From the NCBI GenBank assembly GCA_030837965.1, contig JAUTXP010000064.1, positions 1 through 34,510 of the forward strand: 34,510 nucleotides of DNA, in the 5' to 3' direction. Shown in pieces: positions 16,981 to 24,996 of this stretch (position 1 is its first letter; every line of letters begins with the position of its first letter). Under the pieces are notes generated by a model. The model worked only from the letters and a program-made list of their open reading frames with translations. It made no database searches and was not told the DNA's origin. A program made the position numbers and the translations under genes. Source of the DNA: Acidimicrobiaceae bacterium (lineage in GTDB: Bacteria; Actinomycetota; Acidimicrobiia; Acidimicrobiales; JAUTXP01).

Positions 16981-18095
16981 GCGCGGCCAGTCCTACCGGC
17001 TTCGAGCCGCCGGTCTATCCGTACGAGCGTCTGGCCGGTGCGCGGGCCGCGGCCGAGCAGCTCGACGGCGGCATCGTCGACCTGTCCATCGGCACTCCCT
17101 GCGACCCGCCGCCTGCGGCCGTGGTGGACGCCTTGTCGTCGTCCGGCGCGGAGCGGGGCTACCCCATGTCGGTGGGCAGCGCCCGCTACCGGGAGGCGGC
17201 CGCCGGTTGGATGGCCCGGCGGCTCGGCGTCGAGATTCCCGCCACCGACGTCTACGCCTGCGTCGGGACCAAGGAGTTCGTGGCCACGCTCCCGCAGTGG
17301 CTGAAGCTGCGCACGCCGGACCGGGACACCGTGCTGTATCCAGCCGTGTCCTATCCCACGTACGAGATGGGGGCCACGCTGGCGGGCTGTCGGGCCGTGG
17401 CCGTGCCCATGGACGACAGGGGTGGGCTGGACCTGGCCGCCATCGCCGCGCAGGACGCGTCCCGGGCCTTGGTCCTGTGGGTGAACACGCCGGGCAACCC
17501 GGCCGGCCAAGTCGAGGACCTGGCCGCCGCGGCCGCATGGGGCCGGTCCCATGGCGTGCCCGTGTGCAGCGACGAGTGCTACGTCGAGTTCACGTGGGCA
17601 GGCCCGCCCCGCACCATCTTGCAACACGGGGCCGACGGCGTGATCGCCCTCCACTCGGTCTCCAAGCGCTCGAACCTGGCCGGCCTGCGGGCGGGCTTCT
17701 ACGCGGGCGACCCGGCCTTGGTCCACTACCTGGGCGAGGTGCGCAAGCACGTGGGGATGCTGGTGCCCGGGCCGGTGCAGGCCGCCGCGGCCGTGGCCTT
17801 GGACGACGACGCTCACGTGGACGAGCAGCGGGAGCGCTACTTCGACCGGCTGGAGCGGTTCCGGGAGATCCTGGCCAAGCTCGACGTGTTCGTGAGCCTG
17901 CCCGCGGGCGGCTTCTACCTGTGGGCCGAGGTGGACGACGCCTGGGCCTTCACCGACCGCCTGGCCCGGGAGGGCGGAGCCCTCGTCAGCCCAGGCGAGT
18001 TCTACGGACCCGCGGGCGCGGGGCATGTGCGCGTCGCGCTGGTGCAGCCCATGGAACGGCTGGAGCTGGTGGCCCAGCGCCTGGGCTTGTCCTGA
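16977..18095 (+). CDS. dapC: Succinyldiaminopimelate aminotransferase (DapC type)
   Basis: PLP-dependent fold-type I aminotransferase, 372 aa, converting N-succinyl-2-amino-6-ketopimelate to N-succinyl-LL-DAP with glutamate. Features: DLSIGTPCDPPP near the N-terminus, VLWVNTPGNPAGQ, CSDECYVEF, and SVSKRSNLAGLRAGF with the Schiff-base Lys near 230. VRVALVQPMERL contains the carboxylate-binding Arg region. A related general class I aminotransferase cannot be excluded by motif alone. However, the 4-bp overlap with hflX, the proximity of dapF, dapD and dapE, and the similarity to actinobacterial DapC make this the best call. Confidence 0.88.
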
Positions 18096-18152
18096 GGGCC
18101 CGCCCGACGCCCTTGCCGACGCGCCTGCTGTGGCTTAGCCCGCGCTGCTGAT

Positions 18153-18797
18153 TCAACCGCGGGCGCGGCGGAAGACGGACCACGTCCCCCAGCCTGCGGC
18201 CGCGGCCACCCCGTCCCACTCGCCGGGCAACGCCGCCTCCACTGACTCGGCGTCCAGATAGATGGGCGTGGTGTCGCCCATGGCCGACACCCACACCACG
18301 GCCCCGTCCGGCCTCAGGACGCGGTCGGCCTCGGCCGGGAACAAGAACATGTTGATCATGACCAGCACGGCCACCGACGCCGTCGGCACCGGCAGCGTCG
18401 ACCCGTCGGCCAACACGCGCCAGGCGGGCGCGGCCGGCGCGCGCCGGAGCATCTCGAACGACAGGTCCATGGCCACCACCACTGGCCCCAAGTGCTCGGT
18501 CAGGTGGGGGGTGAACGTGCCCACACCCGAGCCCAGTTCGATGCACACGCCGGGGGCGAACGGCCCGCCCCGCTTGAGCGCGTCGAGGGCGGCCTCATGG
18601 CGGTTGGCCGCATCCCGCGAATGCCACTCGGGGGCCAGGCCGTCGAACAGCTCGGCCACCTTGCCCCGGCGGTCGTCGGTCCAGCCGCCGGGCTCGAACG
18701 CGATCTGCCGGGTGACTGCCCGGATGGGGTGGTCGGGGCCAGCGATCTCCGGCCGGTCGGGTGGAGCCGGGATGACGGTGGGCAGGTGCCGGAGCAT
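18153..18797 (-). CDS. Class I SAM-dependent methyltransferase
   Basis: 214 aa. The SAM-binding motif I is CIELGSGVGTFTPHL (near 85-99), followed by VVAMDLSFEMLRRAP (motif II acidic residue) and VLADGSTLPVPTASVAVLVMINMFLFP, a methyltransferase-11-type core. RVLRPDGAVVWVS is the usual post-motif strand. The substrate cannot be told. The first ~55 residues contain a WTDDRRGKVAELFDGLAPEW segment common in small-molecule methyltransferases. ATG 18797 has TACGGT 6 nt upstream on this strand. It diverges from dapD over 45 bp and converges with dapC. Confidence 0.85.
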   Translation of the reverse strand: MLRHLPTVIPAPPDRPEIAGPDHPIRAVTRQIAFEPGGWTDDRRGKVAELFDGLAPEWHSRDAANRHEAALDALKRGGPFAPGVCIELGSGVGTFTPHLTEHLGPVVVAMDLSFEMLRRAPAAPAWRVLADGSTLPVPTASVAVLVMINMFLFPAEADRVLRPDGAVVWVSAMGDTTPIYLDAESVEAALPGEWDGVAAAAGWGTWSVFRRARG

Positions 18798-18803
18798 CCC
18801 GCC

Positions 18804-18835
18804 ACCGTAGGACTGCGGGACGCAGCCGTTAGCCT
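18804..18835. promoter_or_regulatory. Divergent leaderless-type -10 elements
   Basis: Minus strand: TACGGT (18809 to 18804) ends 6 nt before the methyltransferase ATG. Plus strand: TAGCCT (18830-18835) ends 7 nt before the dapD ATG. No Shine-Dalgarno is seen for either gene, so both transcripts probably begin at or within 1-2 nt of the start codon. Confidence 0.55.
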
Positions 18836-18842
18836 CGACCCC

Positions 18843-19670
18843 ATGGCCGACCTGCAAGCCCAGATCGAGGAGCTGTGGGACCGCCGGGCCGACCTGGCCT
18901 CGGGCGACCACGACGCCATGGCCGTGGTCCGAGAGGCCATCGACCTGCTCGACCGCGGGGAGGCTCGGGTGGCCGAGGTCGACCCCGCCACCGGCGAGGT
19001 CGTGGTCCACCAATGGCTGAAGCAGGCCATCCTCTTGCTGTTCAGGCTGTCGGCCATGGAGACGGTCGAGGTCGGGCCGTACGAGTACGCCGACAAGATC
19101 CCGCTCAAGCGCGGGTACCAGGCCGCGGGCGTGCGCGTGGTGCCGGGCGCGTCGGCCCGTTGGGGCTCGTTCCTCGACCGGGGGGTGATCCTCATGCCGA
19201 GCTACGTGAACATCGGGGCCCGGGTGGGGGCCAACTCCATGGTCGACACGTGGGCCACCGTCGGGTCGTGCGCCCAGATCGGCGAGAACGTGCACCTGTC
19301 CGGCGGCGTGGGCATCGGCGGGGTGCTCGAGCCGCCCCAGGCCGCACCCGTGATCATCGAGGACGACGTGATGATCGGCAGTCGCTGCATGGTGGTGGAA
19401 GGGGCCCGCGTCGGCCGGGGCGCGTTCCTTGGCGCGGGCGCCATCCTGGCCCGCTCCATCCCGGTCATCGACGCCGAGACGGGCGAGGAGCTGAGCAGGG
19501 GCGTGGTGCCGCCCTGGTGCGTGGCCATCCAAGCCAGCAGGCCGCGGGCGTTTGCGGGCGGCGAATTCGGGTTGCCCTGCATCCTCGTGATCAAGCGTCT
19601 GCCCGAAGGGGAGCGCCACGACAAGGCCGCGCTCAACGACGTGTTGCGGGCCCACGGCGTATCGGCGTGA
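18843..19670 (+). CDS. dapD: Tetrahydrodipicolinate N-succinyltransferase, E. coli-like form
   Basis: Acylates tetrahydrodipicolinate with succinyl-CoA, the first step of the succinylase DAP route. It has 275 aa, almost the length of E. coli DapD. HQWLKQAILLLFRL, VVPGASARWGSF, MPSYVNIGARVG, MVDTWATVGSCAQIGENVHL and SGGVGIGGVLEPPQA match the E. coli-type enzyme nearly word for word. The left-handed beta-helix hexapeptides continue to about 225, and the end is a short C-terminal domain. Most studied actinobacterial DapD proteins (e.g. mycobacterial) are a longer, divergent type. It is coupled to dapE by a GTGA overlap. Confidence 0.94.
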   Translation: MADLQAQIEELWDRRADLASGDHDAMAVVREAIDLLDRGEARVAEVDPATGEVVVHQWLKQAILLLFRLSAMETVEVGPYEYADKIPLKRGYQAAGVRVVPGASARWGSFLDRGVILMPSYVNIGARVGANSMVDTWATVGSCAQIGENVHLSGGVGIGGVLEPPQAAPVIIEDDVMIGSRCMVVEGARVGRGAFLGAGAILARSIPVIDAETGEELSRGVVPPWCVAIQASRPRAFAGGEFGLPCILVIKRLPEGERHDKAALNDVLRAHGVSA

Positions 19671-20752
19671 CCGCGGCCGACCTGCTCGGCTTGACCGCGA
19701 CGCTGGTCGACATGCCTTCCGTCAGCCACCACGAAGGCGCCATTGCCGACTGGGTCGAGGGCCGTCTTCGGTCCGTGCCCTGGCTCACGGTGGACCGGGT
19801 GGATGCCAACGTGGTCGCCCGTACCACCTTGGATCGCGGGTCGCGGCTGGTGATGGCCGGGCACCTCGACACGGTCCCGCCCAACGGCAACGAGAGGGCC
19901 CGCCTCGAAGGCGATGTGTTGTGGGGCCTGGGCGCGGCCGACATGAAGTCCGGCTGCGCCGTCTTCTTGGACCTGGCCTGCACGCTGACCCAGCCCGCCG
20001 TCGACGTGACCTATGTGTTCTACGAATGCGAGGAGGTTGCGCAACAGCACAACGGCCTGAACAAGCTGCTGGTCCAGCGGCCCGACCTGCTGGCCGGCGA
20101 CGCGGCCATCCTGGGCGAGCCGACCGGGGGCGTGGTGGAGGCAGGCTGCCAAGGCGTGCTGCGGGTGGAGGTGACGCTGGTGGGGGAGCGGGCCCACACG
20201 GCCCGGCCGTGGATGGGGCGCAACGCCATTCACCGGCTGGGCCCGCTGCTCGACCGTGTCGCCGGGTTTCCCGAGCGCCGCCCCGTCATCGATGGCTGCG
20301 AGTTCCGCGAGGCGTTGCAGGCCGTGGCCGTGACCGGCGGCGTGGCAGGCAACGTCGTGCCTGACCGTGTGGTTGTGCAGTTGAACCATCGTTTTGCTCC
20401 TGATCGCTCGCCGGACGAGGCCTTCGCCGGCATTCGGACGTTGGTGGCCGACACGGTGGACGAGACGGCGGGGGACAGCATCGAGGTCGCGGACCAGTCC
20501 GCGGCCGCGCCGCCTTCGCTCGACCATCCGCTGCTGGGCGCGCTGGTCGAGCGCACGGGCCAGCCGCCGCGCGCCAAGCTGGGCTGGACGGACGTGGCCT
20601 TCTTCGCGGCCCACGGCGTCCCGGCCACCAACTTCGGGCCGGGCGACCCGACCCTGGCCCACACCGCGGGCGAGCGCGTCACCCGCGACGAGGTGGAGGC
20701 AGTGCACGCCGCACTCTTGAGCCTGCTGACCGCTCACGGGCTGACCCACTGA
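19667..20752 (+). CDS. dapE: Succinyl-diaminopimelate desuccinylase
   Basis: Zinc/cobalt M20 peptidase-family hydrolase releasing succinate from N-succinyl-LL-DAP. It has 361 aa from a GTG overlapping the dapD stop. Metal and catalytic motifs: MAGHLDTVP (His and Asp), WGLGAADMKSG (bridging Asp), YECEEV (catalytic Glu plus metal Glu), ILGEPTGG (metal ligand) and FGPGDPTLAHTAGERV near the C-terminus (last His). The dimerisation domain lies about 175-290. Length and motifs resemble the actinobacterial DapE. With dapD, dapC and dapF it completes the steps from tetrahydrodipicolinate to meso-DAP. Confidence 0.94.
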   Translation: MTAADLLGLTATLVDMPSVSHHEGAIADWVEGRLRSVPWLTVDRVDANVVARTTLDRGSRLVMAGHLDTVPPNGNERARLEGDVLWGLGAADMKSGCAVFLDLACTLTQPAVDVTYVFYECEEVAQQHNGLNKLLVQRPDLLAGDAAILGEPTGGVVEAGCQGVLRVEVTLVGERAHTARPWMGRNAIHRLGPLLDRVAGFPERRPVIDGCEFREALQAVAVTGGVAGNVVPDRVVVQLNHRFAPDRSPDEAFAGIRTLVADTVDETAGDSIEVADQSAAAPPSLDHPLLGALVERTGQPPRAKLGWTDVAFFAAHGVPATNFGPGDPTLAHTAGERVTRDEVEAVHAALLSLLTAHGLTH

Positions 20753-20799
20753 GCGACTGACCGACGGGCGGCTGAGCGCTTACGCCGACCTGCGGCGCG

Positions 20800-22182
20800 T
20801 CAGCCGGGCTTGGGTCTGATCGATCCCGCAGCCAGCACCGCCGCGCCCGCCAAGAGCACCGCGGCGAGCGCGGCCAGCAGCCATGGTCGACGATCCCTGC
20901 CGCTGTGGCCTTGACGGCCTGTGGTGGCCACCGGCCCGGCCCGTGCCGGTGCCGCGCTGGTCGTGCTGTCCGGGGTCGGCGCAGCCACAGGCACGTCCAC
21001 CGATCCTGCTGGTGGCATCGACACGCCTGACCCGGCGGGCGCGGCGATGCTGGTGGTCGAACGGGCTCGTGTGACCGCCGTGGTCGGCGTGCGACCGGCC
21101 GTGCCCGGCGACGGGCCTGTCCCTGCGGCCGGAGCCGTGCATTCGCCCCCCGCCCGCAGTCCTCCGGGAGCGGGGTGCAGGCCGGCTACCGCGGCTTTGA
21201 GGTCGAGGGCGCCGTGCCCATAGGTGGTGTCGTCGCCCTTGTCGCCGATGTCGCGAGCCGTGGCCAGCAGGCGATCCACCGTCTGCTGCGGCGACAGGCC
21301 CAACGAGCGGAGGATGGCCGCCGCCCCCGCCACTTGGGGTGCCGCCATGGACGTGCCCGCGGCCAAGGCATAGCTGTTGCGTTGGCCTGACGCCCACCAC
21401 GTGGACAGGACGTTGTCGTCCGGCGGCCCGTCACCCGCCCCGCCCGGCGCGGCCAGGCCCCACTTGGCCGCGCCGACGGTGCTGGCGTACGTGGCCTTGG
21501 TCCCGTCCCGTTTCAGGGCGGTGACCACCACCGCAGGCTCGTTGCGGAAGTTGGACGAGGTGATGAAGGACGAGTTCGGGTCGCCGCTGTTTCCAGCGGC
21601 CACCACCACGACCGACCCCTTGTTCCAGGCGTCGTTGATCGCAGTTGCGAATGACGGGCCGAGGACGGCCAATGCGCCGGTGTCGCCCAGGGAGAGGTTG
21701 ATGACGGTGGCGCCGTGGTCGGCCGCGTACTCGATCCCGGCTTCGACCGACCCCTTGCCGTTGGTGTCTGTCGTCGTGTGGCCCGAGGCATCGAAGACCT
21801 TGACCGGCATGATCCGGGCGTCGGGCGCGACACCGGCCACACCGTGCCCGTTGTTGGTGGCTGCCCCGGCGATGCCCGCCACATGGCTGCCGTGGCCGAC
21901 GTCGTCCTGGGGAGGCCGGTTCGAGTCGACGAAGTTGGCGCCCGCCACGACCTTGGTCTGAAGGTCCTCGTGCTGGAGATCGACGCCCGTGTCGACCACG
22001 GCGATGGTGGTGCCCGCGCCCGTCCCCGTCGCCCATGCGTCCGGCGCGCCGATGGCGGGGAGGGCCCACTGTCGGCACAGCCCGGGGTCGTTCACCGTGG
22101 CCCGGGCGGGCCCGGGCGCGACGAGCAGCAAGGTCAGCGGCCCGAGGAGCAGGCCGATCCGAGCCGTTCGTGCCAGACGCAC
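20800..22182 (-). CDS. Subtilisin-like (S8) serine protease, exported and membrane-anchored
   Basis: 460 aa from GTG 22182. A signal peptide (LGPLTLLLVAPGPARA, to about 28) leads into an S8 catalytic domain. Triad: Asp64 in AVVDTGVDLQ, His97 in DVGHGSHVAGI, and Ser near 280 in AGTSMAAPQVAG; the oxyanion Asn is in VVVAAGNSGDP. After about 330 a Pro/Ala/Thr-rich linker leads to one membrane helix near the end (PWLLAALAAVLLAGAAVLAAG) and a short basic tail. The layout resembles mycosins, but no type VII secretion genes are present. Substrate unknown. It lies 67 nt downstream of lexA on the same strand with a hairpin between. Confidence 0.9.
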   Translation of the reverse strand: MRLARTARIGLLLGPLTLLLVAPGPARATVNDPGLCRQWALPAIGAPDAWATGTGAGTTIAVVDTGVDLQHEDLQTKVVAGANFVDSNRPPQDDVGHGSHVAGIAGAATNNGHGVAGVAPDARIMPVKVFDASGHTTTDTNGKGSVEAGIEYAADHGATVINLSLGDTGALAVLGPSFATAINDAWNKGSVVVVAAGNSGDPNSSFITSSNFRNEPAVVVTALKRDGTKATYASTVGAAKWGLAAPGGAGDGPPDDNVLSTWWASGQRNSYALAAGTSMAAPQVAGAAAILRSLGLSPQQTVDRLLATARDIGDKGDDTTYGHGALDLKAAVAGLHPAPGGLRAGGECTAPAAGTGPSPGTAGRTPTTAVTRARSTTSIAAPAGSGVSMPPAGSVDVPVAAPTPDSTTSAAPARAGPVATTGRQGHSGRDRRPWLLAALAAVLLAGAAVLAAGSIRPKPG

Positions 22183-22194
22183 GCGGCCATTGTC

Positions 22195-22212
22195 CCCCGA
22201 CCGGCGTCGGGG
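22195..22212 (-). terminator. Hairpin between lexA and the S8 protease gene
   Basis: Perfect 7-bp stem (22195-22201 with 22206-22212, CCCCGAC/GTCGGGG) with a 4-nt loop, 38 nt past the lexA stop and 12 nt before the protease start. It is probably a lexA terminator; partial readthrough into the protease gene is possible. Confidence 0.5.
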
Positions 22213-22249
22213 TTTCGGTCGGCGATGCGAAGCGCCTTGGGGTGCGCCG

Positions 22250-22882
22250 TCAGAGGCGGCGCAGGACGGTGACGACCTTGCCGAAGATGGTGACGTCGCC
22301 CGCGTCGAACTCCATGGGTTCGAGCCGTTTGTTTGCTGGAAGCAGGACAACCTTGTTGCCCTTTCGTGAGAACGTCTTCACGGTGGCTTCCTCGCCAGGG
22401 ATCCCGGCGGCCACGATATCGCCCTTGCGGGCTTCGGAGGTCTGTCGCACCACGACGAAGTCGCCGTCGAGGATGCCTGCGTCGATCATCGAGTCCCCTC
22501 GGACTCGCAGCATAAAGAGCTGGCCCTCACCGGTGAAGTCAGCCGGGATGGGCAGCAGTTCCTCGATGTTCTCCTGGGCCAAGACGTCGGTGCCTGCAGC
22601 CACGTCGCCCACCAGGGGCACGAGGCGCGCAGGCCTGCGCTCGGCCATGCCCCCTGAAGCCGGGTCCCACCGCACCTCGATAGCCCGGGGCTTGGTCGGG
22701 TCCCGCCGCAGATAGCCCAGCCGCTGCAACGTGGCCAGGTGGGCGTGGACGGTGGAGGACGAGGTCAAGCCGACGGCCTCGCCGATCTCGCGCACGGAGG
22801 GCGGAAAGCCACGTTCCTGCTGCTGGCGCGCGATGAACTCCAGGATCTCCTGGCGCTTCCCCGTCAGCATGGTCTCGGCCAC
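22250..22882 (-). CDS. lexA: SOS repressor LexA
   Basis: DNA-damage-response repressor that self-cleaves with RecA filaments. It has 210 aa from GTG 22882, which has AAGGAGG just upstream; ATG 22870 (206 aa) is the alternative. The N-terminal winged helix spans KRQEILEFIARQQQERGFPP through SSTVHAHLATLQRLGYLRRD. The autocleavage Ala-Gly pair is in GDVAAGTDV. The S24 catalytic dyad is Ser in RVRGDSMIDAGI and Lys in EEATVKTFSRKG. It is autoregulated: two LexA boxes lie in its promoter and leader. The lexA, LysM gene, nrdR order is the mycobacterial Rv2720-Rv2719c-Rv2718c arrangement. Confidence 0.97.
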   Translation of the reverse strand: MAETMLTGKRQEILEFIARQQQERGFPPSVREIGEAVGLTSSSTVHAHLATLQRLGYLRRDPTKPRAIEVRWDPASGGMAERRPARLVPLVGDVAAGTDVLAQENIEELLPIPADFTGEGQLFMLRVRGDSMIDAGILDGDFVVVRQTSEARKGDIVAAGIPGEEATVKTFSRKGNKVVLLPANKRLEPMEFDAGDVTIFGKVVTVLRRL

Positions 22883-22896
22883 GCGGCCTCCTTGTC

Positions 22897-22954
22897 CGAA
22901 CGTCTGTTTGCGACACCGTAACAGCCCGTTGGGCGCATGCCAAACATTTGTTCG
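22897..22954 (-). promoter_or_regulatory. lexA promoter with two LexA boxes
   Basis: On the minus strand, TTGGCA (22943 to 22938), 17 nt, TACGGT (22920 to 22915) forms a strong promoter with a predicted start near 22908. The LexA box at 22941-22954 (plus strand CAAACATTTGTTCG) overlaps the -35. A second box at 22897-22910 (CGAACGTCTGTTTG) covers the first transcribed bases. Each deviates from CGAAC-N4-GTTCG by one outer base. Confidence 0.85.
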
Positions 22955-22962
22955 ATTTTTTC

Positions 22963-23013
22963 TTGACGTTGGGCCCCGACCGTGGGCATGCTGGCTACCC
23001 GAACAGCCGTTCG
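22963..23013 (+). promoter_or_regulatory. LexA-controlled promoter of the LysM gene
   Basis: TTGACG (22963-22968), 18 nt, CATGCT (22987-22992). A perfect LexA box, CGAACAGCCGTTCG (23000-23013), lies at the predicted transcription start. The shared box at 22941-22954 sits just upstream of the -35. Confidence 0.75.
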
Positions 23014-23075
23014 ATAAGTCGGCAAGCGCCCGGGCGACGATCCCGGCGAGGGGCGCCGGGATCGGCGGGACGTAG

Positions 23076-23098
23076 TTGTTACACCCCCTCGTTACAAC
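23076..23098 (+). promoter_or_regulatory. Second LysM-gene promoter, RecA-NDp/PafBC-like
   Basis: TTGTTACAC (23076-23084), exactly 8 nt, TACAAC (23093-23098), then 6 nt to the ATG. The first 15 bases are identical to the element in front of recA (10787). The last -10 base is C instead of T. Transcription from it would be leaderless. Confidence 0.6.
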
Positions 23099-23104
23099 GG
23101 GGCC

Positions 23105-23542
23105 ATGAACACGCAGCAAGGAGTCGAGATGGTTGCACTGCCTCAGCCTCGGATGCATCGGCATCTGCGGCTGGTCACGGACGACGAAGTTCTGGGCGGG
23201 ATCGAGGGCGGGATGGCGAGCGGGCGGGGGGCCGACCTGGCCTTCCTGCGGCGGAGGATCGCGGCGGTGGCCTTGGCCGTTGCGTTGCTGATCGCCGTGG
23301 GCCTGGCCTTGGGCCGGGCAGGCAACGCGGCCGAGCGGGCCGCAACGGTGCCGATGGAGCAGGGCGAGGTGGCCGCCCTGCCCATCGCGCAGGGCGCGTA
23401 TGTCGTGCAGCCGGGCGACACGCTGTGGAAGATCGCACGGGCCCTTCAGCCCACGGGCGACGTGCGGCCCCTTGTCGCCCAGTTGGGACGGGTGCGCCAC
23501 GGCGCGCCCCTTCGAGTGGGGGAGCGGATCATGCTGCCGTAG
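23105..23542 (+). CDS. SOS-induced LysM membrane protein, probable division suppressor
   Basis: 145 aa: a 47-residue cytoplasmic N-terminus, one membrane helix (about 51-70, RIAAVALAVALLIAVGLALG), a short linker and a C-terminal LysM domain (99-145) beginning YVVQPGDTLWKIARAL. The position between lexA and nrdR, divergent from lexA, matches mycobacterial Rv2719c (ChiZ). The architecture matches the wider group of SOS division inhibitors (YneA, DivS). It has both a LexA-box promoter and a LexA-independent damage-type promoter. It should bind peptidoglycan near the septum and delay division during DNA damage; this is inferred from synteny, domains and regulation. Confidence 0.85.
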   Translation: MNTQQGVEMVALPQPRMHRHLRLVTDDEVLGGIEGGMASGRGADLAFLRRRIAAVALAVALLIAVGLALGRAGNAAERAATVPMEQGEVAALPIAQGAYVVQPGDTLWKIARALQPTGDVRPLVAQLGRVRHGAPLRVGERIMLP

Positions 23543-23631
23543 CGGAGCGGACCCGGAACGGGCCCGGGGTGGGCAGGGACAGCGCACGGCGGCGGCCGAT
23601 GGTGGCGGCTGTGACGGCTAGGGTCGTCGCC

Positions 23632-24099
23632 GTGCGCTGTCCTGCATGCTCGGCGCTCGACGACAAGGTCGTCGACTCGCGAACTGCTGAGGATGGGGCG
23701 GCCATTCGACGCAGGCGGGAGTGCCTGATGTGCGGGTGGCGGTTCACCACGTTCGAGCGGCTGGAAGAGGTGCCGGTCATCGTGGTGAAGCGGTCCGGGC
23801 ACCGCGAGCCCTTCGACCGGGCCAAGATCGTCGCCGGCCTGCGGGCCGCGACCAAGAACAGGCCAGTCCTGCCCCAGCATCTCGAAGCCCTTGCTGGGCA
23901 GGTGGAGGAACAGCTTCGGCTGGAAGGACAGGTGACCAGCCAGCAGGTCGGGGTGGCCGTGCTGGAGCGCCTGCGTGATCTGGACGACGTGGCGTATGTG
24001 CGATTCGCCAGCGTGTACAAGGGCTTCGAGGACGTGGGCGACTTCACCAGGGAGTTGCACCTGTTGACCAAGTCAACCGAGCCCAAGCAGCCGACCTAA
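23632..24099 (+). CDS. nrdR: Ribonucleotide reductase transcriptional repressor NrdR
   Basis: Zinc-ribbon plus ATP-cone repressor of ribonucleotide reductase genes. It has 155 aa from GTG 23632, giving the classic VRCPACSALDDKVVDSR N-terminus. Zinc cysteines are C3, C6, C31 and C34 (CLMCGWRFTTFER). The ATP-cone follows from VIVVKRSGHREPFDRAKIVAG to about 140. An ATG at 23599 would add 11 residues, but TAGGGT (23619-23624) ends 7 nt before the GTG, favouring a leaderless start. No ribonucleotide reductase gene is adjacent. Confidence 0.95.
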   Translation: MRCPACSALDDKVVDSRTAEDGAAIRRRRECLMCGWRFTTFERLEEVPVIVVKRSGHREPFDRAKIVAGLRAATKNRPVLPQHLEALAGQVEEQLRLEGQVTSQQVGVAVLERLRDLDDVAYVRFASVYKGFEDVGDFTRELHLLTKSTEPKQPT

Positions 24100-24497
24100 C
24101 TCGGGCGGCGGTGGGGCCCGAGGCTGGAGTTTGCAGGGGCTGCTCGGCCGGGCAAGCGACAAGGCACCGGTGCAGGTCAGTGCAGGTCGGTCGTTTCGGG
24201 CCCGGTCGGGCGTGGTGGGTCTCGGGTGTCCGTTGTCCCGGGTGACGCTGCGGGAAGAACCGGGAGCGGTGATGGTCGAGGCGGCTGGCCGACCGGCTGG
24301 CGCAAGGTCTCCCGGGCGTTTGGTATCGGGCCTCGCGGCGGCGAAACAGTGGCGGGCCTGCGTCGTTGCCGATCCGCCACCGCTCATTCCGACTGGAACG
24401 ATCGGCCCCGCCCCCGGCAAGCCCACCGCCCCCTATCGCAGGTCCCGCCCCCCAGCGGAGACCCGCCCCCAGATCGTGCGCCGACGCCGACGCCGTG
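24100..24497. other. 398-nt intergenic region after nrdR
   Basis: I find no convincing gene here; open frames on both strands lack family motifs and run into real genes. It starts with a hairpin directly after the nrdR stop (24100-24106 with 24116-24122, CTCGGGC, 9-nt loop), a probable nrdR terminator. Further in are a 10-bp perfect palindrome GCACCGGTGC (24164-24173), a tandem TGCAGGTCAG/TGCAGGTCGG (24171-24190), and four spaced C-tracts at 24408-24470 (separate entry). A cobalamin riboswitch was considered because nrdJ often follows nrdR, but no B12 box is visible. Confidence 0.5.
24408..24470 (-). repeat. Four CCGCCCCC blocks at 18-19 bp spacing
   Basis: CCGCCCCC occurs at 24408-24415, 24426-24433, 24445-24452 and 24463-24470. 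On the minus strand each is GGGGGCGG. The block starts 28 nt after the stop of the minus-strand cNMP-binding gene, so it would lie in that mRNA's 3' region. The G-runs could form a G-quadruplex or act as spaced protein sites. Confidence 0.6.
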
Positions 24498-24950
24498 TCA
24501 GTGCGTGGGCGCCGACTCGCTTTCTCGCAGGCGCTCGGCCAGCCCCCGCATGACCTTGCGGGCCACGGCCGGGTGGTCGGCGAGCAGGCCTACGAACGAA
24601 CGTGCGTCGAGAACAAGGAGGTGCAGCGGTGTGACGGCAGTGACGGTGGCCGAGCGCGGGCCTCGGTCGAGCAGCGACATCTCGCCGAAGAAGGCGCCTG
24701 GCCCCAGGTAGGCGAGGTGCTGGCCTCGCAGGGTGGCTTCGGCGCGGCCTGCGGCGATGACGAAGAACTCCCGGCCTGGGCTGCCTTCGTGGCAGAGGAC
24801 CTCGCCGGTGTCGACCTGGAGCTCTTCGACCAGGGCTGCGATCCGGGCCACCTCCTTCTGGTTGAGGCCCGCGAACAAGGCGACGCCGCCGATGAGGTCG
24901 TGCTTGGCCGATTTCGACGTCAAGAGCATGTACGCATCATCCGCGCCCAT
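24498..24950 (-). CDS. Cyclic-nucleotide-binding domain protein
   Basis: About 150 aa comprising one CRP-type cNMP-binding domain and no DNA-binding helix-turn-helix. It opens LIGGVALFAGLNQKEVARIA. The beta-barrel has GEVLCHEGSPGREFFVIAAG and the phosphate-binding cassette FGEMSLLDRGPRSATV, with the Glu and Arg that contact cAMP. The C-terminal helix ends VMRGLAERLRESESAPTH. ATG 24950 is chosen (ATG 24929 is also possible); an upstream extension to 25049 looks non-coding. It could be a stand-alone cAMP sensor or regulatory subunit. A membrane adenylate cyclase is encoded in the same window (31696-33297). Confidence 0.85.
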   Translation of the reverse strand: MGADDAYMLLTSKSAKHDLIGGVALFAGLNQKEVARIAALVEELQVDTGEVLCHEGSPGREFFVIAAGRAEATLRGQHLAYLGPGAFFGEMSLLDRGPRSATVTAVTPLHLLVLDARSFVGLLADHPAVARKVMRGLAERLRESESAPTH

Positions 24951-24996
24951 CGAGCTCAGTTCTACGTACGAGTGCACAGAACGGGTGAGTTGTTGG

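Noticed and set aside
20800-22182. Mycosin of a type VII secretion system
   Set aside because: The architecture is similar, but no EccB, EccC, EccD or WXG100 gene is nearby, so only a general S8 protease call is justified.
24100-24497. Cobalamin riboswitch or nrdJ remnant after nrdR
   Set aside because: I looked for the B12 box and for ribonucleotide reductase motifs and saw neither; a covariance-model search would settle it.
24131-24553. Plus-strand open frame (about 140 codons) after nrdR
   Set aside because: It overlaps the real minus-strand cNMP-binding gene, has low-complexity Arg/Pro composition and no family motif.
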